This document shows, piece after piece, positions 45,637 to 56,400 of a DNA stretch of 64,000 nt. The stretch is from Pelagibacteraceae bacterium (GTDB lineage: Bacteria; Pseudomonadota; Alphaproteobacteria; Pelagibacterales; Pelagibacteraceae): positions 1 through 64,000 of the forward strand of contig VTPO01000006.1 of the NCBI GenBank assembly GCA_008638205.1. The letters run 5' to 3'. Under the pieces are notes generated by a model, which made no database searches, was not told the DNA's origin, and saw only the letters and a program-made list of their open reading frames with translations. Made by a program: the position numbers and the translations under genes. Positions within the stretch are counted from its first letter, which is position 1, and the number at the start of each line of letters is the position of its first letter.

Positions 45637-47055
45637 ATGGAAAATATTAATTTTATATATCCGGAAATTTTTATAGCAATTTCTATTTTAGGATTGTTAA
45701 TGGTTGGAGTTTTTAAAACTAATAGTTTTAATTTAGTTACCAAGCTTACTTCGTTTATGTTTTTGATAACTATACCTATAGTTTTTTTGAATAGCACTGT
45801 TTCGATGAAGTTATTTTCAAATAATTACATAGTCGATGAATTGTCTTCTTTTTTAAAAATACTTATTTTAGGGTCTAGTGCTTTTGCGTTATTTTTTACC
45901 GATCAGTATATAAAGAAAAATAAATTAGATAAATTTGAATATCCAGTATTGATTACTACAGCTATACTTGGAATGTTTGTGATGGTCAGTTCAAATAATT
46001 TAATTGGCCTGTATCTTGGAATTGAACTTCAGTCTCTTTCTCTTTATGTTTTGGCTTCGTTAAATAGAGATTCTACAAAATCTACAGAAGCCGGTGTTAA
46101 GTATTTTGTTCTAGGAGCTTTGTCTTCTGGTTTGCTTTTGTACGGTTGTTCTTTAGTTTATGGATTTACAGGATCCACAAACTACTACGTCATTGCGGAA
46201 AACTTTTCTGCTGACAATATTGCTTTATTATTTGGTCTGGTCTTTATATTAATTGGATTGGCTTTTAAAATATCTGCTGTTCCATTTCACATGTGGACAC
46301 CAGATGTTTATGAGGGTGCTCCCACTTCAGTAACAGCATTTTTTGCATTAGCTCCAAAAGTCGCTGGCTTTGGAGCAATTATAAGAATTTTATATATTGC
46401 TTTTGGAAATGTTTTTGATGAGTGGCAGTCTATCTTGATCTTCATATCAGTAGCATCTATGATTTTGGGAGCTGTTGCTGCCATTGGGCAAACCAACATT
46501 AAAAGACTTATGGCCTATAGCAGTATTAGTCATATGGGCTATGGTCTTGCAGGGTTAGCCACTGGAATTAACGAAGGTGTGACAGCTTCTGTTATTTATA
46601 TTTTTCTTTATGTCGTAATGAACATTGGAAGCTTTGCCTGCATTCTCATTATGAAGAGAAAAGATATCTATTTAGAAAACATAAGAGACCTTTCTGGTTT
46701 GTCCAAAAACCATCCTCTTGTAGCTTTTTGCTTAACAGTAATGCTTTTTTCTTTGGCGGGTATTCCTCCGTTAGCTGGATTTTTTGCCAAATTCTATATT
46801 TTCATGGCTGTAGTTAAGGCGGATTTAATTATATTAGCCGTAATTGGATTGGTAACTTCAGTAATTTCAGCGTTCTATTATTTGAGAATTATTAAAATAA
46901 TGTATTTTGACCCGGAGCAAGAAAAGTTCGATCCAATCTCAAGCAAAGGTGTTAAAATTTCCTTAGCACTTTCAACCTTGCTAATATTATTTTACTTTTT
47001 AAATCCCTCTATACTAAATTTTTTCGTTAACCTTGCATCAAAGTCAGTTCAATAA
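45637..47055 (+). CDS. nuoN: NADH-quinone oxidoreductase subunit N
   Basis: Third antiporter-like subunit and last of the nuo set, 472 residues. LYLGIELQSLSLYVLASLNR with the conserved Glu, IGLAFKISAVPFHMWTPDVY with the channel Lys, GAPTSVTAFFALAPKVAG, and MAYSSISHMGYGLAGL are present. Five bases before birA, which continues the transcript. Confidence 0.97.
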   Translation: MENINFIYPEIFIAISILGLLMVGVFKTNSFNLVTKLTSFMFLITIPIVFLNSTVSMKLFSNNYIVDELSSFLKILILGSSAFALFFTDQYIKKNKLDKFEYPVLITTAILGMFVMVSSNNLIGLYLGIELQSLSLYVLASLNRDSTKSTEAGVKYFVLGALSSGLLLYGCSLVYGFTGSTNYYVIAENFSADNIALLFGLVFILIGLAFKISAVPFHMWTPDVYEGAPTSVTAFFALAPKVAGFGAIIRILYIAFGNVFDEWQSILIFISVASMILGAVAAIGQTNIKRLMAYSSISHMGYGLAGLATGINEGVTASVIYIFLYVVMNIGSFACILIMKRKDIYLENIRDLSGLSKNHPLVAFCLTVMLFSLAGIPPLAGFFAKFYIFMAVVKADLIILAVIGLVTSVISAFYYLRIIKIMYFDPEQEKFDPISSKGVKISLALSTLLILFYFLNPSILNFFVNLASKSVQ

Positions 47056-47060
47056 AATTA

Positions 47061-47579
47061 ATGACTAAGACAATTTTTTATTTTGATAGCGTTAACAGCA
47101 CCAACGATGAAGCTAAGAAATTAGTTGAAAATCATAAAGTTATGTCAGGTTTAGTGATTAGTGATCACCAAAAAAAAGGTAGGGGAAGGTTTGGTAATAA
47201 TTGGGTATCCATGAAAGGAAATTTTATGGGGTCAGCTTTCTTTCCCGTTCGTAATTACAATTCTATTGACAAGTTACAGTATGAAGTTTTGAAAATTATC
47301 TTTAATTTATTTGTCAAAATTACCAAAAAAAATAATTTTAAAATTAAGAAACCTAATGATATTCTTATAGGAGACAAAAAAGTATGCGGAATACTCATTG
47401 AAAGCTTTGTTAATAATAATAAACTATTTGCTATAATTGGAGTAGGGGTTAATTTTATAAAAAATCCAATTCTTAAAAAGTATAAGACAACTAACTTTAA
47501 AAAAGAGTTTAACAAATCAATAAACACATTGGAATTTTCTAGAATTTTAAATCAAGAAATGAAAAAAATTATTATATGA
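47061..47579 (+). CDS. birA: Biotin--protein ligase, minimal catalytic form
   Basis: Attaches biotin to the carrier domain of acetyl-CoA carboxylase and related carboxylases. At 172 residues it is much shorter than the typical 230-320. It has the catalytic core (IFYFDSVNSTNDEAKKLV, then KKGRGRFGNNWVSMKGNF, and KKPNDILIGDKKVCGILIES) but no N-terminal helix-turn-helix, so it cannot be a biotin-operon repressor. The usual C-terminal SH3-like domain is also missing. Alphaproteobacterial order after nuoN. ATGA overlap with coaX. Confidence 0.9.
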   Translation: MTKTIFYFDSVNSTNDEAKKLVENHKVMSGLVISDHQKKGRGRFGNNWVSMKGNFMGSAFFPVRNYNSIDKLQYEVLKIIFNLFVKITKKNNFKIKKPNDILIGDKKVCGILIESFVNNNKLFAIIGVGVNFIKNPILKKYKTTNFKKEFNKSINTLEFSRILNQEMKKIII

Positions 47580-48328
47580 TTTTAATTGGAGATATAGGAA
47601 ATACACAGTCTAAGTTTGCTCATTACAACAAAAGGAATAACAAGTTATTTAAATTAAAAAATTTTAATACTGCCGATATAGAAAAAAATAAAGATTTTGC
47701 AAAATTTGTTAATAATACAAAATTTACAAATGCTGTTATTACATCAGTAGTTCCAAAGGTTTTTTTGAAAATTAAGTCTGTGTTGAAAAAAAAAAATATA
47801 AAATGCTATGAGATATTAGATAAAAAGTTAAAAAATCCAATTAAAATTAAAATTAAAAAACCTAAGCAGTTAGGTTCTGATAGGTTGGCAAATGTATTTG
47901 CAGCTAATCAACTATACAGATCTAACTGTATTGTGATTGATTTTGGTACAGCAACCACTTTAGATATTTTGTCTAAAAATGGAATTTATAATGGAGGGTT
48001 GATTACCCCTGGTGTTAGACTCTCTTTATCTACACTAAGTTCATTAACCGCACTGTTACCATTAATAAAGTTAAAGAAAACGAAGCAAATTATAGGAAAA
48101 GATACTATTTCAGCTATCAATTCAGGAGTTTATTGGGGCTATGTGGCAATGATTGATGGATTGTTAAAAAAAATTATATCAACTACTAAAAAAAAATATA
48201 AAGTAATTTTAACTGGTGGTTTGGCACATATTTTTTCAAATTCACTTCAATACAAATCGACAATCAATACAAACATCACTCTACAGGGTGTTGTTGAAAT
48301 CATTAAATACAATAAAAAATTATTTTAA
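47576..48328 (+). CDS. coaX: Type III pantothenate kinase
   Basis: First step of coenzyme A synthesis, ATP-dependent phosphorylation of pantothenate, by the CoaX type (not feedback-inhibited by CoA). It has 250 residues. ASKHA-fold phosphate motifs: LIGDIGNTQSKFAHY near the N-terminus, LGSDRLANVFAANQLY, and VIDFGTATTLDILSKNG with GGLITPGVRLS. Very lysine-rich in surface positions, matching the A-rich local composition. Two bases separate it from rnj. Confidence 0.93.
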   Translation: MILIGDIGNTQSKFAHYNKRNNKLFKLKNFNTADIEKNKDFAKFVNNTKFTNAVITSVVPKVFLKIKSVLKKKNIKCYEILDKKLKNPIKIKIKKPKQLGSDRLANVFAANQLYRSNCIVIDFGTATTLDILSKNGIYNGGLITPGVRLSLSTLSSLTALLPLIKLKKTKQIIGKDTISAINSGVYWGYVAMIDGLLKKIISTTKKKYKVILTGGLAHIFSNSLQYKSTINTNITLQGVVEIIKYNKKLF

Positions 48329-48330
48329 AT

Positions 48331-50001
48331 ATGACGCAAGGTAAAAATGAATTAGTTTTCTGTCCCCTGGGAGGAGCTGGTGAGATAGGCATGAATATGA
48401 ATTTGTATGGCTATGGATCTCAAGATGAAAAAAAATGGATTATGATAGATATTGGAGTTGGATTTACGGACGATTCCGTTCCGGGAATAGATTTGATGGT
48501 TGCTGATCCTGATTTTATTGTGCAAAGAAAAAAAGATTTATTAGGAATCTTGCTTACTCATGCTCATGAAGACCATATAGGAGCTATTGCGCATCTTTGG
48601 CCATTATTAGAATGTCCAATATACGCAACTCCTTTTACTGCTTCTTTAATTAAAGAAAAACTAAGAGAAAAAAGAGTTCAAGTAGGGGACAACCTTAAAA
48701 CCATTCAATTAAATGGAAATGTAAATTTAGGTCCTTTTGATATTGATTATGTATCGCTTACACATTCTATACTAGAGCCTAATGCCCTTTCTATAAAAAC
48801 TCCTGCTGGTACATTATTTCATACAGGAGATTGGAAATGTGACAGTGAGCCTTTGATTGGTGAAAAAATGGATGAGGGTAAACTTAAAGACATAGGGGAC
48901 AAGGGTGTTCTTGCTATGATTTGCGATTCTACCAATATATTTTCAGAAGGTAGATCAGGTTCTGAAAAAGATGTTCGTGATAGCATGATGACTATTATGG
49001 AAAATATTAAAAATAGAATTGTTGTTACTACTTTTGCCTCTAACGCTTCAAGAATGGAAACAGTTTTTAAATGTGCTGAAAAAGCAGGAAGGCACCTATC
49101 TTTAGTGGGCAGATCGATGCACAGAATTTATAACACAGCACGAGATTGTGGTTATCTACAAGATATAAAGCCACCATTAGATCCAAGGGATGCAAAAAAA
49201 ATTCCAAGAAATAAGATTGTTTATCTTTGCACTGGTAGTCAAGGAGAGCCAATGGGCGCTATGAATAGAATAGTAAATGAAGAGCATCCAGATGTATTTT
49301 TAGACAAAGATGATACGGTTATTTTTTCTTCAAGAATTATTCCTGGGAACGAAAAAAAATTATTTAAAATGCATAATATATTGGTCAAAAGAGAGATAAA
49401 TGTATTATCTGAAGACAATGCTTTCATTCATGTTTCTGGCCATCCTGCAAGAGATGAAATGAAAGATATGTATAGTTGGATTAGACCTAAAATAGCAATT
49501 CCTGTTCATGGTGAACATCGTCATCTAAAAGAGCATTATGATTTTGCAAAACTACAAGGAGTTAAACACCCAGCACTAATAGAGAATGGAGATATAATTA
49601 AAATATATCCTGGAGAACCAAAAATTATAGACAAGGTTCATAATGGAAAAATGCTAGTGGATGGGAACAGACTGATAGATGAGGATTCAAGATTTTTAAA
49701 AGATCGAAAAAACATTGCTAGTAATGGATTGATGGATGTAACTTTGCTTATATCTAAAAAAGGTCAATTAGATCGAAACCCTATTATTAACTTAAGGGGT
49801 TTGCCATTAAATGATGAGGAGTTTGATGAAATTTTATACGACCTTGAAGATGAGATAGTTAATATTACTAGCACCTACTCTCTGAATAATAAAAAACAAG
49901 AAAAAAATTTAATAGACGGGCTAAAATCTAATCTGAAAAAAATTATTTATAGCAAAACCAAAAAAAGACCTTACACCAATATAATTCTAATTCGTTTATA
50001 G
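48331..50001 (+). CDS. rnj: Ribonuclease J
   Basis: Metallo-beta-lactamase/beta-CASP nuclease with endo- and 5'-3' exonuclease activity, 556 residues. Metal ligands: LTHAHEDHIGAI, LTHSILEPNAL and HTGDWKCD. The beta-CASP part has VTTFASNASRMETV, CTGSQGEPMGAM, HVSGHPARDEM and IPVHGEHRHLKEH. RNase J is the usual 5'-3' exonuclease in Alphaproteobacteria, where it takes part in rRNA and mRNA processing. Conserved position between coaX and the DUF1467 gene. Confidence 0.96.
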   Translation: MTQGKNELVFCPLGGAGEIGMNMNLYGYGSQDEKKWIMIDIGVGFTDDSVPGIDLMVADPDFIVQRKKDLLGILLTHAHEDHIGAIAHLWPLLECPIYATPFTASLIKEKLREKRVQVGDNLKTIQLNGNVNLGPFDIDYVSLTHSILEPNALSIKTPAGTLFHTGDWKCDSEPLIGEKMDEGKLKDIGDKGVLAMICDSTNIFSEGRSGSEKDVRDSMMTIMENIKNRIVVTTFASNASRMETVFKCAEKAGRHLSLVGRSMHRIYNTARDCGYLQDIKPPLDPRDAKKIPRNKIVYLCTGSQGEPMGAMNRIVNEEHPDVFLDKDDTVIFSSRIIPGNEKKLFKMHNILVKREINVLSEDNAFIHVSGHPARDEMKDMYSWIRPKIAIPVHGEHRHLKEHYDFAKLQGVKHPALIENGDIIKIYPGEPKIIDKVHNGKMLVDGNRLIDEDSRFLKDRKNIASNGLMDVTLLISKKGQLDRNPIINLRGLPLNDEEFDEILYDLEDEIVNITSTYSLNNKKQEKNLIDGLKSNLKKIIYSKTKKRPYTNIILIRL

Positions 50002-50003
50002 GC

Positions 50004-50261
50004 ATGTCCATAGGAGGTGGTTTTGTAATTTTTGTAGTTATCTGGATGGTAGTGCTATTCATAATTTTACCAATAAAAATTTCCTCACAAATCGAAAATG
50101 ATAATATCGCCCCAGGAACCGATCCTGGCGCCCCCTCTAATCCTAATATAGTTAAAAAATTCTTAATAACCACTCTGGCTTCAGTAATAATATTTGCGAT
50201 TATTATTCTTTTGACATATTTTGAAATTATAAATTTAAGAGAATATTTTTCACAACAATGA
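50004..50261 (+). CDS. DUF1467 family membrane protein
   Basis: 85 residues, two membrane spans (about residues 4-26 and 53-76) separated by a short polar loop GTDPGAPSNPNIVKKFLITT. This is the DUF1467 pattern, and the gene's place between rnj and proS is the conserved alphaproteobacterial location of this family. Function unknown. ATGA overlap with proS. Confidence 0.82.
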   Translation: MSIGGGFVIFVVIWMVVLFIILPIKISSQIENDNIAPGTDPGAPSNPNIVKKFLITTLASVIIFAIIILLTYFEIINLREYFSQQ

Positions 50262-51583
50262 AACTATCAAACCTTTTTTTACCCATTCTTCGAGACGTTC
50301 CATCAGATGCCACAATAAAATCACATCAACTAATGCTTAGATCTGGGATGATAAGGCAGTCTGCTTCAGGAATCTATTCATGGCTACCCCTTGGCTTTAA
50401 GGTGTTAAAAAAAATAGAATTCATTGTAAGGGATGAGCAAAATAAAGCTGGTGCTCAAGAGATGCTGATGCCCACTATTCAATCTGCAGATTTATGGAAA
50501 GAAAGTGGACGTTATGACGGTTATGGATTGGAAATGTTAAGAATTAAAGACAGGCAAGATAGAGAGCTTTTGTATGGCCCAACCAACGAAGAGCTTATTA
50601 CACAAATTTTTAGAGACAATGTAAAGTCTTACAAGTCATTGCCGTTAATCCTTTACCATATTCAATGGAAGTTTAGAGACGAAATTAGGCCCCGCTTTGG
50701 AATTATGAGATGTAGAGAATTTTTAATGAAAGATAGTTATTCTTTTGACGAAAATAAAGAGGGTGCCATTATTTCATATAACAAGATGTTTTACGCCTAC
50801 CTTAAAACTTTTGAGCGTTTAGGTTTAAAGGCAATCCCTATGGCAGCAGATACTGGCCCTATTGGAGGAGATCTTTCCCATGAGTTTATAATCTTGGCGG
50901 ATACTGGAGAAAGTCAAATTTTTACAAGCAAAAAAATATTAGATTTGAAGATTAGTGATTTCGAGAATGACTCAAAAAGTTTAGCAAAAATGGTAAAATC
51001 GTACTCAGATATATATTCCGCTACAGATGAAAAGTTTAACCAATCTGATTTTGACAAATCTGTAGAAAAAAAAGATCAACTTATAACAAGGGGAATTGAA
51101 GTTGGTCACATCTTTTATTTTGGAGACAAGTATTCTAAGCCTATGAAGGCACTGGTAAACTCCAGTGAGGGAAAAAATATAACTGTAGAAATGGGCTCTT
51201 ATGGCATTGGCGTTTCAAGATTAGCTGGAGCAATTATAGAAGCTAATTATAAAGAGAATGTTATGAAATGGCCTACTAGCGTAACCCCGTTTCATGTAGC
51301 CGTTATATACTTAGGTAAAAAAAATGATGAAGCTTTAAAGAAAAAAACTTCTGATGTTTATGAGAAGTTATTAAATAATTCTTTTGAAGTCCTCCTGGAT
51401 GATACTGACGAAAGTCCAGCCAGTAAATTTAAAAATTTTGATCTCATTGGGATACCTTATCAGATCATTATAGGCGCAAAACAAAGTGGTGATGAGTTTG
51501 AATTTAAAGAGCTAGGAGAAGAAAAGGAAATTATTAATCTTGATATTATTATAAACAAACTAAAGAAGATATATTTCAATTGA
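50258..51583 (+). CDS. proS: Prolyl-tRNA synthetase, short alphaproteobacterial type
   Basis: Class II synthetase, 441 residues. This is the form without the large editing insertion seen in E. coli ProS; it is usual in Alphaproteobacteria. Motif 2 region: YHIQWKFRDEIRPRFGIMRC, then REFLMKDSYSFD; motif 1 region: IYSWLPLGFKVLKKIE; motif 3: VEMGSYGIGVSRLAGAIIE. C-terminal anticodon-binding domain ends near KKIYFN. Its stop overlaps the lolC start. Confidence 0.96.
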   Translation: MKLSNLFLPILRDVPSDATIKSHQLMLRSGMIRQSASGIYSWLPLGFKVLKKIEFIVRDEQNKAGAQEMLMPTIQSADLWKESGRYDGYGLEMLRIKDRQDRELLYGPTNEELITQIFRDNVKSYKSLPLILYHIQWKFRDEIRPRFGIMRCREFLMKDSYSFDENKEGAIISYNKMFYAYLKTFERLGLKAIPMAADTGPIGGDLSHEFIILADTGESQIFTSKKILDLKISDFENDSKSLAKMVKSYSDIYSATDEKFNQSDFDKSVEKKDQLITRGIEVGHIFYFGDKYSKPMKALVNSSEGKNITVEMGSYGIGVSRLAGAIIEANYKENVMKWPTSVTPFHVAVIYLGKKNDEALKKKTSDVYEKLLNNSFEVLLDDTDESPASKFKNFDLIGIPYQIIIGAKQSGDEFEFKELGEEKEIINLDIIINKLKKIYFN

Positions 51584-52815
51584 TAACACAGTCAGAGCTT
51601 CTTATTATTAAAAGATACCTAAAACCCAAGAAAAAAGAAGGCATCCTTAAGATCATTTCAATTTTTTCATTTTTGGGAATTGGCCTGGGTGTAGCTACAC
51701 TAATTATTGTCATGTCTGTTATGAATGGTTTTAGAACCGACTTGATTGGAAAGCTCCTGTTATTTCAGCCACACATTTTAATTTATGAATTCGATAGTTT
51801 TGAAAAAAACAAAAAAAAAATTGAAGGAATCTTAAGCGAGAATAAAATTAATCATCAAAGCATAAAACTTTCCTATAGTATTCAAGGATTGGTTATTAGC
51901 CAGGGAATAAATAAGGGAACCAACATTAGAGCAATTACTAAAAATGATTTTTTATCTGATAAGTTAATTAAAAAAAGCATTATTGAAGGTAAATTAAAAA
52001 ATTTTGAAAATAATTATGCCTCTATAGGCTCTAATTTTGCTGCAGATTTAGGTGTTACGGTGGGGGACAAGATTACAATTTTATCTTCCACAACAGAAAG
52101 CACCCCTTTTGGAAACATTCCAGAGCAATTTGATTTTATTGTAGGTTCGGTATTTCATTCTGGCATTTATGAGTTTGATAGCAACTTTATTTTGATAAAT
52201 GCAGAAAGCTCTCCTGATTTTTTAAAAAAACAAGGTGCTAATAAAAATATAGAATTAAAGCTTAATAACCCTGATCAAGCCCAAAAAGTCAAAGATCTTT
52301 TAGAGGAAAATAAATTTAAAGTTTTTTCATGGATTGATAATAACAAAACTTTCTATGATGCTTTGCTGGTAGAAAGAAATGTTATGTTTATTATCTTAAC
52401 TTTAATTATAATAGTTGCAGCTTTTAACATAGTATCAGGACTAACAATTCTTGTTAAAAACAAAACTAAAGAAATTGCCATATTAAAAACAATTGGTTTT
52501 TCCAGCCTATCAATAAATAAAATATTTTTTATAACAGGATCTTTTATTGGAGCAGCAGGAACTTTGTTTGGCGTCGTTTTGGGTGTTTTGTTTTCTTACA
52601 ATATTGAAGGTGTACGAATTTTTTTAAGCAATGTTTTGAATATAGAAATATTTCCAGCAGAAATATATTTTTTAAGCAAAATGCCTAGTGAGATTAGCAT
52701 TCCAACCATTTTAACTATTTCTGGTATAGCTCTAGCTATTACTTTTTTGTCATCAATTATTCCATCGATTAAAGCTTCAAAAATAAATCCAATTCAATCT
52801 TTAAAGTATGACTGA
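51580..52815 (+). CDS. lolC: Lipoprotein-releasing ABC transporter permease (LolC/E)
   Basis: Inner-membrane permease that extracts outer-membrane lipoproteins and hands them to LolA. It has 411 residues, with an N-terminal span (IFSFLGIGLGVATLIIVMSV followed by MNGFR), a large periplasmic MacB-like domain and three C-terminal spans containing KEIAILKTIGFSS. A TTG start at 51580 overlaps the proS stop. A single permease gene serves both C and E roles in most Alphaproteobacteria. Forms a complex with LolD. Confidence 0.92.
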   Translation: MITQSELLIIKRYLKPKKKEGILKIISIFSFLGIGLGVATLIIVMSVMNGFRTDLIGKLLLFQPHILIYEFDSFEKNKKKIEGILSENKINHQSIKLSYSIQGLVISQGINKGTNIRAITKNDFLSDKLIKKSIIEGKLKNFENNYASIGSNFAADLGVTVGDKITILSSTTESTPFGNIPEQFDFIVGSVFHSGIYEFDSNFILINAESSPDFLKKQGANKNIELKLNNPDQAQKVKDLLEENKFKVFSWIDNNKTFYDALLVERNVMFIILTLIIIVAAFNIVSGLTILVKNKTKEIAILKTIGFSSLSINKIFFITGSFIGAAGTLFGVVLGVLFSYNIEGVRIFLSNVLNIEIFPAEIYFLSKMPSEISIPTILTISGIALAITFLSSIIPSIKASKINPIQSLKYD

Positions 52816-53488
52816 TAATTTTTTAAACATTTATGCTTTAAGCAAGTCTTACACAGACAATAATGAAAAAATAAATGTTTTGTCAGATCTCAATTTAACA
52901 TTAGCAGATAATTCAATTGCATCTCTATTGGGCCCTTCCGGTTCAGGAAAAAGTACACTGTTGCACCTTTTGGCACTCCTAGATAAGCCAAATTCTGGTG
53001 CAATAAAATTTAACAATACTGACCTTACTAGCTTGTCAGATTTTGAAATGACCATTTATAGAAGAAATGAAATTTCTATAATTTATCAGAATAATAATTT
53101 GATTTCAGATTTAACAGCACTAGAGAATGTAGCTATTGCAAACATTTGCAAAACTAATGATAAAAAAAATGCAAACATATTAGCAAAGAAACTGTTGGTA
53201 GATTTTGGATTAGAAAGTAGGGTAAATCATTTTCCCTATCAGATGTCTGGAGGAGAACAGCAGAGAGTTGCTATTGCTAGAGCAGTGATCAATGAACCAA
53301 AATTAATTTTTGCAGATGAGCCAACAGGGAGCCTGGACCAAAAAAATGCGGATCTAGTTTTGGATTACCTGTTTCAATTAAGAAAAAAAAATCGTTTGAT
53401 TGTAATTGCAACCCACAATAGAGATTTAGCCAACAAAACAGATTTAAGATTAACTTTATCAGATGGCAATGTTAAAGTTGATTCTTAA
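52808..53488 (+). CDS. lolD: Lipoprotein-releasing ABC transporter ATPase
   Basis: Cytoplasmic ATPase of the Lol exporter, 226 residues. Walker [20 protein letters not shown]-loop IIYQNNNLI, signature [15 protein letters not shown], Walker [13 protein letters not shown], and the switch His in IATHNRD. Overlaps lolC by eight bases and shares a base with dnaE (TAATG). Confidence 0.95.
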   Translation: MTDNFLNIYALSKSYTDNNEKINVLSDLNLTLADNSIASLLGPSGSGKSTLLHLLALLDKPNSGAIKFNNTDLTSLSDFEMTIYRRNEISIIYQNNNLISDLTALENVAIANICKTNDKKNANILAKKLLVDFGLESRVNHFPYQMSGGEQQRVAIARAVINEPKLIFADEPTGSLDQKNADLVLDYLFQLRKKNRLIVIATHNRDLANKTDLRLTLSDGNVKVDS

Positions 53489-56400
53489 TGCTTGAAAATA
53501 ATCATTTTAATCACTTCAAAGTTCACACCCAGTATTCAATATGCGAAGGTGCTTTAAAAATTGTTGATCTAGCAGGGCATTGTGCATCTAATAATATTTC
53601 TTCAGTAGGTATTTCTGACTCTTTTAATATGTGCGGTGTTTTGGAATTTTCTCAAGAAATTTCAAAAGTAGGATGTCAGCCAATTATAGGCACTCAAATA
53701 AATTTTTCTTTCTCAGAAAATAATCTAGAGAAGATGGGTAAAATTTCTCTTATAGCCAAAAACAACACTGGTTACAAAAATTTGTTAAAACTTTCTTCAA
53801 GTTCTTATCTATCTATAGAAAAAAATGAAGACCCTCATTGCGATATTCAGGAATTAATTGATAATTCCGATGGTTTGATAGTTTTATTAGGAGCAAGCCG
53901 TTCATTACTATCCACTCTAATATTAGAAAATAATATTACAGATTCTGAAATTCTTCTTCAAAAAATTCAAAAGTCTTTTAAAAATAATGTTTATCTGGAA
54001 ATACAAAGACACAACGAATCTCACGAACAAGCTTTAGAATCTCAACTTCTTAATTTTAGTGAAAAGCTTTCTATTCCAATAATAGCTACGCACGAAGTTT
54101 TCTATTTAAAAAAAGACATGCACGAAGCTCATGACGCTTACATTTGTGTTGGTCAAAAAACTTACGTAAATGACATTAAGCGTCTAAGATATTCTGAAGA
54201 GCATTATTTTAAATCAGATACTGAAATGACAGAACTTTTTTCTGATTTACCAGAAGCCATAGAAAATAACAAAAATTTAGTTTTTAGATGCAACTACAGA
54301 CCTTTAACTAGTAAGCCGATGCTACCAAATTTTAATACAGAATCTTCTAATGTTAATGACGAACTAAAAATTAATGCAAATAAAGGCTTGGAAGACAGAC
54401 TTAAGAATTTTATCTTAATTAATATAGCTGATGAGGAGCAAAAGCTTGCAACAAAAAAAAAATATGTAGAAAGACTAAATTATGAGATTGAGATGATTTC
54501 TAAAATGAAATTTTCTGGATATTTTTTAATTGTATCGGACTATATTAAGTGGGCCAAAAGCAACAATATTCCTGTAGGACCTGGAAGAGGATCGGGTGCA
54601 GGATCATTAGTTGCCTGGTGTTTATCCATAACAGACCTTGATCCTATTAAATTCGGTTTAATTTTTGAACGCTTCCTAAATCCAGATAGAATTTCAATGC
54701 CAGATTTTGATATAGATTTTTGCCAAGAAGATCGTGATAAAGTTATTAATTACGTTAAGGACAAGTATGAGAATAAAGTTGCACAAATAATTACTTTTGG
54801 AAAACTTCAGGCTAGAATGGCTTTGCGTGATATAGGTAGGGTTATAGGTTTACCGTATGGCCGCGTAGATCAATTATCTAAAATGATTCCCTTCGATCCA
54901 TCAAGACCCTTAACGCTAGCAGAATCTGTTGCCATGGAGCCAAGACTGCAAGAGGCACAAAAAGAAGATCCAACGATTGAAAAACTTATTAATTTAGCCT
55001 TGAAGTTAGAAGGTTTGTTTAGAAATATTGCAACCCATGCTGCAGGAATTGTTATTGGCGATAAAAATTTAACCGAAATAGTTCCATTATACAAAGACCA
55101 CGATTCAAGTATTCCTATTCCCGTAACCCAATTTGATATGAATTGGTCTGAGCAAGCTGGATTAGTAAAATTTGATTTTTTAGGATTAAAAACCCTCACA
55201 GTTATTAAAAAAACAATTGAGCTAATAGAAAAAGATAATCAAAAGCTAGATATAGAAAAAATTCCATTAGATGATAGCAAAACATTTGAACTTCTTAGCT
55301 CAGGAGAGACAATGGGAATTTTTCAGCTGGAAAGTGCCGGCATGAGAGAAGTTTTAAAACAAATGATACCTAATAAATTTGAAGATATTATTGCATTGGT
55401 AGCTTTATACAGGCCTGGTCCTATGCAAAATATTCCTGCATATAACAATCGAAAACATGGATTGGAAGAGCCTGATTACCTTCATCCTAAAATCGAGAGC
55501 ATATTAAGAGAAACTTATGGTGTGATTATTTATCAAGAGCAAGTTATGCAAATTGCTCAAGCTTTGTCAGGTTTTTCAGCTGGAAAAGCAGACATTTTAA
55601 GAAAAGCAATGGGTAAGAAAAAATCAGCTGAAATGGATAGGCAAAAAAAAGATTTCATTGAGGGTGCTATTAAGAATGACATTCCAAAAGAGCAGGCTGT
55701 TTATATATTTCAGTTAGTAGAGAAGTTTGCACAGTATGGATTTAACAAAAGTCATGCAGCAGCCTATGCTCTAATAGCTTACCAAACTGCTTATTTAAAA
55801 ACACACTATCCTTTAAGTTTTTTTTCAGCATCTATGAGCATGGAGATGTCTAATACTGATAAGTTAAATCAGTTTTATGAAGAACTAAAAAGACTTTCTA
55901 TAAAAATACACAATCCCTGTATCAATCATTGTTTTGCAGATTTTGTTCCAAAGAATAATACAATTTTTTATGCATTATCAGGAATTAAAGCGGTAGGATT
56001 TGAGGCAATATCTAATGTTATCAAGGAAAGAGAGGAAAATGGAAAGTTTTCATCTATGGAAGATTTTCTTAAGAGAGTAAGTAGTAAGGACATAAACAAG
56101 TTGCAACTTGAAGGTCTTATCAAAGCAGGTGCATTTGATTGTATTGATAAAAATCGTAGTAAACTTTATGAGAATGTTCCAGAAATCATAAAGCAATCAA
56201 AAAGTTATGATGAAAATCTTCAGGTAGATCAGATTAATCTATTTGAATCTCAAACAAATGATAATTTTAAAATTAATTTTATTGAATATCCAGCATGGGA
56301 TGAGCCTGAAAAAATTAAAAGAGAGTTTGAATCTATTGGTTTCTTTGTAAGTGAGCATCCATTAAAAAATTATCAGCACATTTTAGACAATTATAGCGTT

